A stretch of 64,000 bases of DNA from Paracoccaceae bacterium (GTDB lineage: Bacteria > Pseudomonadota > Alphaproteobacteria > Rhodobacterales > Rhodobacteraceae): assembly GCA_018222585.1 (NCBI GenBank), contig JAAFAB010000004.1:1-64000 (forward strand), given 5' to 3'. The translations under genes were made by a program, and so were the position numbers. Under the pieces are notes generated by a model, which was given only the letters and a program-made list of their open reading frames with translations, did no database searches and had not been told where the DNA came from. Within the stretch, counting starts at the first letter, position 1, and each line of letters starts with the position of its first letter. Below, in pieces: positions 54,270 to 63,131 of the stretch.

Positions 54270-54734
54270 TCAGGCGCGCTGGTCGCGCCAGGCCCAGAGC
54301 CAGACACCCACCAGGACCAGCGACAGCAGCGCGTTCCAGCTGGCCATCGACAGGCCGAGGAACTGGAAGGCGACTTCGTCGCAGCGGATCAGCGGCGCCG
54401 ACATGATCTGGTCGAAAAGCTGATCGGCACTGACCGAGGCGGTGCTGGAGGACGTGCAGGAGGTCGGTCCCTCGAAGATGTCACGCTCGACCCCGGTGTG
54501 ATAGAGGCCGATGCCGGCGGTGACGGCGGCGGCGAGGGCGCCGAGCAGGGCCAGCAGGCGCTGGCCGGTGGCCAGGGCGGCGCCGGCGATGATGATCGCC
54601 GCCAGGTGCGGCCAGCGTTGCAGCAGACACAGGTGGCAGGGCGCCAGCCCGCCGATGAATTGCGACCCCAGGGCACCAAGCAGAAGCGCAGCGGATCCGG
54701 CGCCCGCGAGGGCAGTCTTCAGACGGAAATTCAT
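54270..54734 (-). CDS. dsbB: Disulfide bond formation protein DsbB
   Basis: DsbB reoxidises DsbA in the periplasm and passes electrons to quinone. The 154-residue membrane protein has four helices, the first cysteine pair as CHLC (Cys33, Cys36) and the second pair Cys93 and Cys118 in the larger loop, just as required. It follows the DedA gene with a four-base overlap (ATGA). Its stop faces the end of nrdJ. Confidence 0.93.
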   Translation of the reverse strand: MNFRLKTALAGAGSAALLLGALGSQFIGGLAPCHLCLLQRWPHLAAIIIAGAALATGQRLLALLGALAAAVTAGIGLYHTGVERDIFEGPTSCTSSSTASVSADQLFDQIMSAPLIRCDEVAFQFLGLSMASWNALLSLVLVGVWLWAWRDQRA

Positions 54735-55309
54735 AGGTATCTCACCAGCAGGAAGCCGGCGAGGAGAATGACGAAAAACACCGTGAAGACAAGGCCGAGA
54801 CGCTTCTCGATGAAGTCACGAACGGGTGAGCCGAATTTCCACAGCAGCGCGGCGATGATGTAGAAACGCAGGCCGCGCGCGATGATCGAGGTCACCACGA
54901 AGGTGCCCAGGGACATGCCTGTCCAGCCCGACATGATGGTGATCACCTTGTAGGGGAAGGGGGTGATGCCCGCCCCCAGCACCGCCCAGAACCCGGCCTC
55001 GTTGAAGCGCTGGTTGAACTCGGCGATCCTGTCGGCCTTGCCCATGCTTTCGAGGATCGGCTGGCCGATGCTGTCGAAGGCGAAGGCGCCGATGGCGTAG
55101 CCCAGCATCCCGCCGGCGACCGAGGCCGCCATGGCGACGGCGGCGATGGTGAAGGCGCGCGAGGGGCGGGCGATGATCATCGGGATCATCAGCAGGTCCG
55201 GCGGAATGGGGAAGAAGGAGCTTTCCACGAAGGCGACCAGGGCCAGGACCCAGAGCGCATGAGGATGGTCCGCCATGCGGATGGTCCAGTCGTAGAGCCG
55301 TCTGATCAC
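54731..55309 (-). CDS. DedA/SNARE-associated-type membrane protein
   Basis: The 192-residue inner-membrane protein belongs to the DedA/VTT family, with VESSFFPIPPDLLMIPMI and GAGITPFPYKVITIMSGWTG, the two conserved re-entrant segments. Such proteins are linked to lipid-carrier flipping and envelope balance. I chose GTG 55309 (VIRRLYDWTIRMADHPH) with AAGGA nine bases upstream; the longer frame to 55852 is proline- and arginine-rich and not convincing. It is coupled to dsbB by overlap. Confidence 0.9.
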   Translation of the reverse strand: MIRRLYDWTIRMADHPHALWVLALVAFVESSFFPIPPDLLMIPMIIARPSRAFTIAAVAMAASVAGGMLGYAIGAFAFDSIGQPILESMGKADRIAEFNQRFNEAGFWAVLGAGITPFPYKVITIMSGWTGMSLGTFVVTSIIARGLRFYIIAALLWKFGSPVRDFIEKRLGLVFTVFFVILLAGFLLVRYL

Positions 55310-55608
55310 GGGAGAGGTCCTTTGCGGCGGGGGATGCTGTCTCGACGCGGCCCAGAGACCACGGCGCCCCCGGGGGGTCAAGCCGCGGCGCGGGCCAGGA
55401 GGCGCTTCCGGGGGGGGCGCGGCGCGACTTTGCCGCAAGACGGGCAGGGGGGACCTATCCGAAGGGATAGGAACCTGTCCTTTCTTGCCCTTCGCTCTCC
55501 CCTTGCGCCCCTGACGCGACGGGAAAGGACCATGTAAAAGGATTGCAACAGAGGCGCTGATGGCCTCGACAGGACAAACGGCCGGCGGCCGAAAGAGGAG
55601 AGAAGACA

Positions 55609-55848
55609 ATGCGCAACAAGATCGCCCGTGACCGCAACGTGACCCTCGAGATGCTGACCTCCGCCGTAGACGACGCCATGCAGCAGCTGGCCTCGGCCCC
55701 CGCCGACGCGGCCCCCGCCCGTGGCGCCCGCCGGGTGCTGGAGAAATCCGGCGTCTATGCCCTGCGCCAGGCACTGAGCCGCCGCGGCGGCATCGCCCGC
55801 CTGCCGCAGGAGGCAGATATCTGCCTGCAGACCACCTGCGCCGCCTGA
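55609..55848 (+). CDS. Small hypothetical protein
   Basis: The 79-residue protein, starting MRNKIARDRNVTLEMLTSAV, has a strong ribosome site, GAGGAGAG, before its ATG. It is mostly helical and basic, with no cysteine until near the end and no membrane segment. No family is recognised. A perfect 7-bp hairpin CCTATCC/GGATAGG at 55454-55471 lies 138 bases upstream and may belong to its leader. It stands alone between dedA and an SDR gene. Confidence 0.6.
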   Translation: MRNKIARDRNVTLEMLTSAVDDAMQQLASAPADAAPARGARRVLEKSGVYALRQALSRRGGIARLPQEADICLQTTCAA

Positions 55849-56005
55849 TCACCGAATTCCGCTCACGGAACAGGGGCCTGACCCGCGCCTCGCTTCATCT
55901 GGAAGCCAAGCGGGTCATTTGCCTGTCCGATGCCCCCCGCATCGCGACCGGCCCGCAGACCGACGGCCAGTAGCGCGCCGGTCCCCGAGGGGTCCCTTTC
56001 AGATC

Positions 56006-57010
56006 TCACGCCGCGACGGGCCCGGGCAGGGCGCGGGTTTCGAGGCAGCCAAGCGCCGCGAGGCTTTCGCGGACCGCCTCCTCCAGCGGGGTATGGGGTT
56101 CACTGCCCAGAAGCGCCAGCAGGCGGTGATTGTCCAGCCGAACCGGGTGGCTCCAGCAGGGGGCGATTTCGGCCGCCTCGCGGGCAAAGCCGCCGAAGGG
56201 CGCGGCGAGGGTCATCAGCCACCAAGGGAAACGACGGACCGGCAGGTCGCGGCCTGCGGCACGACGGATCGCATCGGTCATCTGGTGCCCGTCAATATCC
56301 TGGTGCCCGGCGAATTGCACCTCTTCGAAGGCTGCGAGCGTTTCGGCCCGGTCCAGCAGCCGGGCGGCGGTCTCGGCGAGATCCGGCATGTAGGCCCAGC
56401 TGTGCCCGGCGCTGCGGGCCGGGTTGACGATGCGGCGCAGCGGGCGTCCGGGCGTCACCATGGCCTGAGAGAACCAGCTGGACCGGCTGCCGGGGCCAAA
56501 GTAGTCCCCCGCCCGCAGGATCAGCACCGGCGCCTCTGCTGACGCCTCCCTGAGCCGCTTTTCCAGGGCGACGCGGACGCGGCCCTTGCGGCTGCGCGGC
56601 TGTTGGGGACTGCGCTCCGAGATCACCGGGACCTGCGCCGGATCGAAGTTGTAGATCGTGCCGGGCAGCAGGATCCGGGCGCCCTCGGCGCGGGCGGCGG
56701 CGATGGTGTTGTCGATCATCGGCAGGACCAGGCGGCCCCAGTTGCGGTATCCCGGCGGATTGACCGCATGGACGATCACCGAGACGCCGCGCGCGGCGCG
56801 GGCCACATCCTCGGCGCGCATCGCGTCACCGGTCACCCAGTCGATGCCGTCTCTGCCCGGCTGAGGCTGCCGGACCATGCCACGTACCTGCCAGCCGTGC
56901 CGCAGCAGCGCCCGGGCGACAGAGCCGCCCACACCCCCGGTGGCGCCAAGAACCAATGCGATCTTGCCAGTCTTTTCGGCCGTGCCAGCCTTTTCGTCCG
57001 TACCAGTCAT
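56006..57010 (-). CDS. NAD(P)-dependent epimerase/dehydratase-like SDR
   Basis: The 334-residue protein has an N-terminal Rossmann fold (KIALVLGATGGVGGSVARAL), an extended-SDR-like body (GTIYNFDPAQVPVISE, RAGDYFGPGSRSSWFSQAM) and a C-terminal substrate domain. The usual YxxxK pair is not clear, so it may bind but not catalyse in the normal way. ATG 57010 has AAGGAT just upstream. It is divergent from a LysR gene with 94 bases between, so it is probably that regulator's target. The substrate is unknown. Confidence 0.82.
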   Translation of the reverse strand: MTGTDEKAGTAEKTGKIALVLGATGGVGGSVARALLRHGWQVRGMVRQPQPGRDGIDWVTGDAMRAEDVARAARGVSVIVHAVNPPGYRNWGRLVLPMIDNTIAAARAEGARILLPGTIYNFDPAQVPVISERSPQQPRSRKGRVRVALEKRLREASAEAPVLILRAGDYFGPGSRSSWFSQAMVTPGRPLRRIVNPARSAGHSWAYMPDLAETAARLLDRAETLAAFEEVQFAGHQDIDGHQMTDAIRRAAGRDLPVRRFPWWLMTLAAPFGGFAREAAEIAPCWSHPVRLDNHRLLALLGSEPHTPLEEAVRESLAALGCLETRALPGPVAA

Positions 57011-57104
57011 GTCGTCATCCTTTCGTTGCGGGATGCCCCGACTTTGCGGCCGCCGCGCCTGAAAGGGAATTGCAAGAAATCCTCCTGCAGGTAGAAAGAA
57101 ATAT

Positions 57105-57998
57105 ATGAGCAAACCGATATCCTGGGACGACCAGCGCATCTTCCTCGCCATCCTCGAAGAGGGCAGCCTGTCGGCCGCGGCACGCCGGCTGGGGGTTTCG
57201 CATCCCACCGTGCGCGCCCGCCTGGAGGGGCTGGAACATGATCTGGGCACGGTCCTCTTCACCCGCTCGGTCAACGGGCTGACGCCGACCGCTGCGGCGG
57301 AGGCATTGCGCGAACCGGCGCGTACCATGGCCATGGCCTCGGATCTCTTCGTGCGCCAGGCCTCAGCCAGGGGTGCAGAGGTGGCGGGGTCGGTGCGCAT
57401 CAGCGTGCCGGACCTGATGGGGATCGAGGTCGTTCCACCGATGCTGGCGGCCCTGCGCCAGGCCCATCCGGCATTGCGGATCGAGCTGGAGCTGAGCAAT
57501 CGCATGGCCAACCTGCTGGCCCAGGAGGTCGACGTGGCGGTGCGCACCGTGACCCCGGGCCAGAACGCGCTGGTCGCCCGCAAGGTGGCCGACATCCCGC
57601 TGGGGTTCTTTGCCACGCGCGACTACGTTGCCCGGAAGGGGATGCCCCTGACCGCGCAGGAGCTGCAGCAGCACGACCTGATTGGCCCGGACCGCAGCGC
57701 TGCCGACCTGGCCCTGGCGCGCCGCCTCCCGGTCTTCGGCGAGGCGCCCGAGTTTGCCATGGTGACCGACAGCCACCCGGCGCAGCTGGCCGCCGCCCGG
57801 GCCGGTCTCGGCATCGCCGCCACACAGGTGCCGATCGGAGAGAGGGATCCCGGCTTGCTGCGTATCCTGCCGGAGCTGGTGCTTGCGCGGCTGCCGGTCT
57901 GGATCGTGATGCATGAGAACCTGGCGCGGCTCCCCCGGGTGCGAGCGGTCTTCGATCACCTTGCCGAAAGCTATCGGGCCCTGGCACGGGCTGGCTGA
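57105..57998 (+). CDS. LysR-family transcriptional regulator
   Basis: The 297-residue protein has the LysR helix-turn-helix at 8-65 (GSLSAAARRLGVSHPTVRAR) and a periplasmic-binding-like effector domain from about 90. The sequence around WDDQRIFLAILEEG at the start is typical of the subgroup that controls a divergent neighbour, here the SDR gene. The inducer is unknown. Confidence 0.93.
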   Translation: MSKPISWDDQRIFLAILEEGSLSAAARRLGVSHPTVRARLEGLEHDLGTVLFTRSVNGLTPTAAAEALREPARTMAMASDLFVRQASARGAEVAGSVRISVPDLMGIEVVPPMLAALRQAHPALRIELELSNRMANLLAQEVDVAVRTVTPGQNALVARKVADIPLGFFATRDYVARKGMPLTAQELQQHDLIGPDRSAADLALARRLPVFGEAPEFAMVTDSHPAQLAAARAGLGIAATQVPIGERDPGLLRILPELVLARLPVWIVMHENLARLPRVRAVFDHLAESYRALARAG

Positions 57999-58043
57999 GG
58001 GCAGCCGCTCGGCATCACCTGCGGGCGACTGCCGGGACGGCCC

Positions 58044-60800
58044 TCAGGCAGGCTGCCGGCTGGCTTCTTCGCTCATCAGTTGGTCGATCAGGTCGCGCAT
58101 GGCGCGCAGCTGATCCAGCAGGTCGCGGATCAGCTGGGTCGCTTCGCTGCGCGGGTCCGGCAGCGTTTCCAGCAGGCGGCTCTGGGTGGCGAGTGTCTCG
58201 CACTCCAGCGTCGAGAAGATCCCGACGAGGGCGTGGAAGGACCGCCGCAGGGCGTCGCCGTCGGCAACCTTCTCCGGCAAGGCCAGCTGGCTGGTCAGCA
58301 CGCCGATGTGGCGTTCGATGTCGCGCCGGGTGGCGGCCAGCATCTTCTCGGCCAGGCCACCGTTGAATTCACGGTTGAGAGACTCCAGCCGGGCGCGGAA
58401 GGGGGCCGCATCGATGAAGACGGCAGCGCCGTTCGTCGCCGAAGGGGTGTCGGGCGTCGCGGCCGCGTCCTGCGGGGACGGTCCCGGCGCCGCGGCGCCG
58501 TGGTCTTCAGCGGTCGTGTCGGACTGCTGCGCGACGTCGGCCCCGGGGCTGGCGACGCTGTCATCGCTGGCGGCAGGGCGAAGCGGCGCCTCGGGGCGCG
58601 ATGCGGTCGGGAGGGGCTCTGCGGCGGCCTTTCGGGCAGGCGCGGCCTTGTCCCGTGGTTGGCCGGGGAGCGGGCCGGGATTGGCGGTCAGGGCGGGGGC
58701 CGGATCCGGCGCGGCCGCCTGTTCCTGGACGGTGCCATCCATGTTGTCGGGCTGCCAGCGGTCCAGCGCGGCGGCCAGCTGGCGGGTCAGGATCGGCTTG
58801 GTCAGCACCTGGTCGAAGCCGGCGTCAAGATAGAAGGAATGCTGATCGGCCCCGGCATATGCCGTCAGTCCGACGATGGGAAGGTGCCGCCCGGTCGCGC
58901 GCAGGGCCCGGATCTCGCGGGTGGCCGAAGTGCCGTCCTGCACCGGCATGGAGACATCCATCAGCACCAGGTCGTAGCTGTGGCTACGCACCGCCTGCAC
59001 CGCCTCGGCGCCGTTCACCACCATGTCGACGTTCTGCCCCATGCGTTCCAGCATCGAGCGGATCACCAGCTGGTTGGTGCCATTGTCCTCTGCCACGAGG
59101 ATGCGCATCCGGGGCAGCTCGGGCAGGTCGCAATCGTGGTCTTCGCCATCCAGCGGCTCGGAGGCGGTGACCGGCAGGTCGAGCCAGAAGTGCGAGCCTT
59201 CCTGTTCGCGGCTTTCAAAGCCCATCTGGCCGCCCATCAGTTCCGCCAGGCTGAGGCTGATCGACAGCCCGAGGCCGGTGCCGGCCATGCGGTTGGAATA
59301 GGAGGCGCCAAGCTGTTCGAAGCGGCCGAACACGCGCGAGTGGTACTCTTTGGGGATGCCGGTGCCGGTGTCTTTCACGCCGAGGCGCAGGTGCAGCTTG
59401 CCGTCGGTGGCCAGGGCGCAGCGATCGACCGAGAGGATCACGCTGCCTTCCGAGGTGAACTTGATCGCGTTGCTGACGAGGTTCGAGAGGATCTGCCGGA
59501 TACGCCCGGCGTCCGCCCGGATCCAGGCCGGCACGGTCTCGTCGATGTGGCTGTCCAGGTGCAGGCCCTTTTCCTGCGCCTTCTGGGCATAGAGGTGGAT
59601 GACGGAGCGCACGAGTCCCTGCAGTTCGAAGGTCTCTTCCTCGATCTGCAGCCGGCCGGCCTCGATCTTGGAGGCATCGAGGATGTCGTTCAGGATCACC
59701 AGCAGGGCGTTGGCGCTGCTGCGGGCGATCTTCACCTGGCTGCGCTGTTCGCCGTCCAGCCGCCCGTCTTCCAGCGCGCTGAGCATCCCGAGAACCCCAT
59801 TCAGCGGCGTTCGCAGCTCGTGGCTGATCACGGCGAGGAATTCGCTCTTCGTCTGGTTGGCGCGCTCGGCGGCGGTGACCGCCTCCTGCAGCTTGGCCTC
59901 CTGGGCCAGTTCCTCGTTGATTTCGCGCAGCACGCCGTGGACGCTGACAAGTTCGCGGTTCTCGTCCAGCTGGGCTTCCAGGTAGGCCCGCACATGCATG
60001 TCCTGTCCATCCTCGCGCAGCAGGCGCAGGTTGGTGGCATAGTTCGCGGTGCCCTTCGGCCCGGCCTCGTCGCGCTGGCTTTCCAGCACCTTTTCCAGCC
60101 GCGCCAGATCTTCCGGGTGCACGTACTGTTTGAGTGTCATCGGCTTGGCCCCCTCGGGGCGGCCCAGCAGGCGATTCATGTTGGCCGACCAGGTGACATC
60201 CTGCGAAGGGTGCTCCTGGCGCAGCCAGTGCAGGTCGGCGACCCGCATCGCGGCCGACAGGTTCTGTTCGCTCTCGCGCAACTTGGTCTGTTGACGGCGC
60301 TTTTCGGAGACATCGCGCACGGTCGAGATCAGGTAGAGCGGCCGGCCCTCGCGGTCGGCCATCAGCTCCGAGACGGCGGCCACGTCGATGACCCGGCCAT
60401 CGCGCGCCCTGAGCTTGTAGACGATTTCCCGCTGCGCCGGCTTACCGGTCTCGGCCGAGGTGGCCAGGGCGATCCGTTCGCTTTCCACCACGAGGGTTTC
60501 ATACTCGGGCATCAACATGCCCTGGAACTCGCCGCCGGTCATGTGGCCGCCGTAGGGCAGGGCCATCAGGCGGGCATATTCGTCGGTCCATTCGACCCTG
60601 TCACGCAGGAAATCCCAGCGGACCGTGCCGATACGCGCGATGCGCTGCGATTCCTGCAGATCCTGGGCCAGTTGCGCGACCCGGCGGCCCCGGGCACGGT
60701 AGGCGCGGCTCTGGATCAGCAGGGCGAGGACCGCAAGCAGGGTCACGCCGACGGCGAGCAGGTAGCGCGTTTCCAGTTCGATGAGCTCTGCCAGGGTCAT
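58044..60800 (-). CDS. Hybrid sensor histidine kinase with receiver and Hpt domains
   Basis: From ATG 60800 (AGGAG ahead) the protein has 918 residues: one membrane helix (about 12-30), two PAS domains (about 50-300), HisKA with the acceptor His near 327 in AVISHELRTPLNG, an ATPase domain (GTGLGLSISLSLAELMGGQM), a receiver with Asp near 613 in LVLMDVSMPVQDG, a long linker rich in Ala, Pro, Asp and Ser (about 690-810), and a C-terminal Hpt domain with His near 856 in SFHALVGIFS. This is a full ArcB/BarA-like phosphorelay in one chain. The signal and the final response regulator are unknown. It is divergent from the opp operon. Confidence 0.92.
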   Translation of the reverse strand: MTLAELIELETRYLLAVGVTLLAVLALLIQSRAYRARGRRVAQLAQDLQESQRIARIGTVRWDFLRDRVEWTDEYARLMALPYGGHMTGGEFQGMLMPEYETLVVESERIALATSAETGKPAQREIVYKLRARDGRVIDVAAVSELMADREGRPLYLISTVRDVSEKRRQQTKLRESEQNLSAAMRVADLHWLRQEHPSQDVTWSANMNRLLGRPEGAKPMTLKQYVHPEDLARLEKVLESQRDEAGPKGTANYATNLRLLREDGQDMHVRAYLEAQLDENRELVSVHGVLREINEELAQEAKLQEAVTAAERANQTKSEFLAVISHELRTPLNGVLGMLSALEDGRLDGEQRSQVKIARSSANALLVILNDILDASKIEAGRLQIEEETFELQGLVRSVIHLYAQKAQEKGLHLDSHIDETVPAWIRADAGRIRQILSNLVSNAIKFTSEGSVILSVDRCALATDGKLHLRLGVKDTGTGIPKEYHSRVFGRFEQLGASYSNRMAGTGLGLSISLSLAELMGGQMGFESREQEGSHFWLDLPVTASEPLDGEDHDCDLPELPRMRILVAEDNGTNQLVIRSMLERMGQNVDMVVNGAEAVQAVRSHSYDLVLMDVSMPVQDGTSATREIRALRATGRHLPIVGLTAYAGADQHSFYLDAGFDQVLTKPILTRQLAAALDRWQPDNMDGTVQEQAAAPDPAPALTANPGPLPGQPRDKAAPARKAAAEPLPTASRPEAPLRPAASDDSVASPGADVAQQSDTTAEDHGAAAPGPSPQDAAATPDTPSATNGAAVFIDAAPFRARLESLNREFNGGLAEKMLAATRRDIERHIGVLTSQLALPEKVADGDALRRSFHALVGIFSTLECETLATQSRLLETLPDPRSEATQLIRDLLDQLRAMRDLIDQLMSEEASRQPA

Positions 60801-61428
60801 GCGGTCTCCTCCGAAACGCGCCCGAACCCCTTGCAGGCAAGCGGCGCAAGCCCCTGTGCCGTCACGAGAAAGAGGGAGGCGACGGGGAAACTTGCCGCAG
60901 CGTAACCCGATGGTCCGCGGCCTCCGGCGAGAGCGGGCGCCGCCGGTCTGCTGGTCGATTGCATCTGCCGGGTGGACGGCTTTGCCATGCGTCTCGTTCC
61001 GTTCCGTCGCTTGCCTGAATTCAGTCAGCCGGGTTTCTACCCGACCCTGTTTCGATAATGACAAATGATGGCGATTCTGGGACGCAAAAATAGGGAAGAT
61101 CGGGCACGATTATTGCAATTGCGGGATTTCTCTTCGCCTTGAACAGGGGGGCGTCGGCGGGCTGACGCGACCCGGCGTCAATTATGTCGATCCTGCTTGC
61201 CGCACGGGGCACGCTCTGCCAGCCTCGGGCGGCGACTGTTGAAAAATTGGGCGGGATTCTGCCAATGCCCCAGGGGCATGAAGCATGTGCATTGCCGATC
61301 CGCTTGAACCCCGAAGATGGCTCAATAGTGTGCCGCAACTCGCCCGGCGGCCCCGGAGAGGGGGCAATCCCGCCATGGGACCCCGGGCGGAACAGGGCGC
61401 TACGGCCCGATCAGAATAGGAGAGGATT
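60801..61428. other. Divergent gap between hybrid kinase and oppA
   Basis: No gene is supported. The middle, 61050-61160, is AT-richer and should hold the promoters. A perfect 15-base inverted repeat, ATGCCCCAGGGGCAT, lies at 61265-61279, 150 bases before oppA. GGAGAGG precedes the oppA start. Confidence 0.45.
61265..61279. promoter_or_regulatory. 15-base inverted repeat upstream of oppA
   Basis: ATGCCCC and GGGGCAT flank a single A. The shape fits a dimeric regulator site. Its distance of about 150 bases from oppA would suit an activator or a remote repressor. No family can be named. Confidence 0.4.
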
Positions 61429-63051
61429 ATGAAACCCATTGCGAAGCTGGCCATCGCGGCCCTGCTGTCGGGGACGGCATTGTCGGGGGTCCAGGCGGCC
61501 ACCCATCCCGAGACCGGTGAGGAACTGGCGGCCGACCAGACCTTCACCTACCGGCTGCTGGACGACATCAGTTCCTTCGATCCCCAGGTCGTCGAGGACG
61601 TGGATGGCTCTTCCGTGTCGCGTGACCTCTTCGAGGGCCTGATGAACCAGGACGAGGACGGCAACCTGGTGCCCGGCGTCGCCACCGGCTACGAGGTCTC
61701 GGACGACAAGCTGACCTATACCTTCACCCTGCGCGACACGGCGGTGTGGTCCAACGGCGATCCGGTTGTCGCCGGGGACTTCGTCTACGGCTGGCGCCGC
61801 GCAGCCGATCCGGCAACCGCCTCTCCCTACCAGTGGTTCATCGAGCTGATGTCGATCGAGAACGCATCGGCCGTCATCGCCGGCGACATGGCGCCCGAAG
61901 ACCTTGGCGTCTCGGCTCCCGACGATCACACGCTGGTGGTCAAGCTGACCACCCCGCTGCCCTACTTCCCGCAGATGACCACCCATTCCACCACCTTCCC
62001 CGCGCCCCAGAAGGTGATCGAGGAGTTCGGTGCCGAATGGACCCGGCCCGAGAACATCGTCTCGAACGGGGCCTATGTGCTGACCGAGTACATGCCCGGC
62101 GAGCGCATCGTGCGCGAGCGCAACACCTCCTACTGGGACAACGAGAACACGATCATCGACCGGACCGTCGGCCTGATCATCAACGACGAGAACGTCGCGC
62201 TGACCCGCTATCTCGCCGGTGAGCTGGACCGCACCGACGTGCCCGCAGGCCAGTATCCGCGCCTGAAGGAAGAGCACCCGGACGAGGCGATCTCCTTCCC
62301 GCGCCTGTGCAACTACTACTACACCTTCAACCTGTCGGATTCGGGCCCCGAGGCGTTCAAGAACCCGATGGTGCGCGAAGCCCTGTCCCTCGCCGTCGAC
62401 CGCAAGGTCATCGTCGAGAACGTCATGGCAGGAGGTCAGCCCGAAGCCTACAGCTTCACCCCCGAAGCGGTTGCGGGCTTCACTCCGCCGTCTTCGGCCA
62501 TGGCCGAGATGACCCAGGCCGAGCGTGATGCCAGGGCCAAGGAACTGCTGGCCGAAGCCGGCTACAGCTCCGACAACCCGCTGTCCTTCGAGATGGTCTA
62601 CAACACCTCGGAGGCGCACGAGAAGGTCGCCGTTGTGCTTTCCCAGATGTGGAAGCAGAAGCTGGGCGTCCAGGCCACCCTTGCCAACATGGAGTGGAAG
62701 GTCTTCCTCGAAGAGCGCGGCAACCAGAACTTCGACATGGCGCGTGGCGCCTGGTGTGGTGACTACAACGAGGCCTCGACCTTCCTCGACCTGATCACCA
62801 CCCCCTCGGGCTACAATGACGGCAAGTTCTCGAATGCCGAGTACGATCAGCTGATCGCCGACGCCAAGACCGCCGAGGACACCACGCCGCTCTATACCCG
62901 CGCCGAAGAGATCATCGCCGAGGAAACCCCGGTGATCCCGATCTACCACTACGCGGGCGTCTACATGATGGACAGCGACGTGGGGAACTGGCCCGTCGAT
63001 AACGTCGAGCAGAACTGGTATTCCAAGAACCTCTACAAGCTCGCCGAGTAA
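61429..63051 (+). CDS. oppA: Oligopeptide ABC transporter substrate-binding protein
   Basis: OppA binds peptides in the periplasm for import. The 540-residue protein begins with a signal peptide (MKPIAKLAIAALLSGTALSG, cleaved after VQAA) and has the SBP_bac_5 marks LFEGLMNQDEDGNLVPGVAT and VREALSLAVDRKVIVENVM, plus the GAWCGDYNEASTFLDL region typical of OppA over DppA. A good GGAGAGG site precedes the ATG. It leads an operon with oppB, 80 bases downstream, after a long hairpin. Confidence 0.94.
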   Translation: MKPIAKLAIAALLSGTALSGVQAATHPETGEELAADQTFTYRLLDDISSFDPQVVEDVDGSSVSRDLFEGLMNQDEDGNLVPGVATGYEVSDDKLTYTFTLRDTAVWSNGDPVVAGDFVYGWRRAADPATASPYQWFIELMSIENASAVIAGDMAPEDLGVSAPDDHTLVVKLTTPLPYFPQMTTHSTTFPAPQKVIEEFGAEWTRPENIVSNGAYVLTEYMPGERIVRERNTSYWDNENTIIDRTVGLIINDENVALTRYLAGELDRTDVPAGQYPRLKEEHPDEAISFPRLCNYYYTFNLSDSGPEAFKNPMVREALSLAVDRKVIVENVMAGGQPEAYSFTPEAVAGFTPPSSAMAEMTQAERDARAKELLAEAGYSSDNPLSFEMVYNTSEAHEKVAVVLSQMWKQKLGVQATLANMEWKVFLEERGNQNFDMARGAWCGDYNEASTFLDLITTPSGYNDGKFSNAEYDQLIADAKTAEDTTPLYTRAEEIIAEETPVIPIYHYAGVYMMDSDVGNWPVDNVEQNWYSKNLYKLAE

Positions 63052-63070
63052 CCTCGTCCGTTAACCCGTC

Positions 63071-63112
63071 TGGCCCCCGGATCCGCCGCGCAAGCGGCCG
63101 AACCGGGGGCCA
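63071..63112 (+). terminator. Intercistronic hairpin between oppA and oppB
   Basis: TGGCCCCCGG pairs perfectly with CCGGGGGCCA (10 bp), with an inner CCGC/GCGG stem. No T-run follows. Such hairpins after a binding-protein gene often stabilise its mRNA so that it exceeds the membrane subunits, and let some transcription through to oppB. Confidence 0.65.
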
Positions 63113-63131
63113 TCCCAATTCCGGTACCCCC

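Noticed and set aside
50291-54307. Open frame of 1338 codons on the minus strand opposite nrdJ
   Set aside because: It is the mirror of a highly conserved gene in high-GC DNA, where antisense frames stay open by codon bias. Its translation is rich in His, Arg, Gly and Val without any domain.
58080-60905. Open frame of 941 codons on the plus strand opposite the hybrid kinase
   Set aside because: The kinase on the other strand has a complete set of domains. The antisense product shows none and has the His/Gln/Gly/Val-rich look of a shadow.
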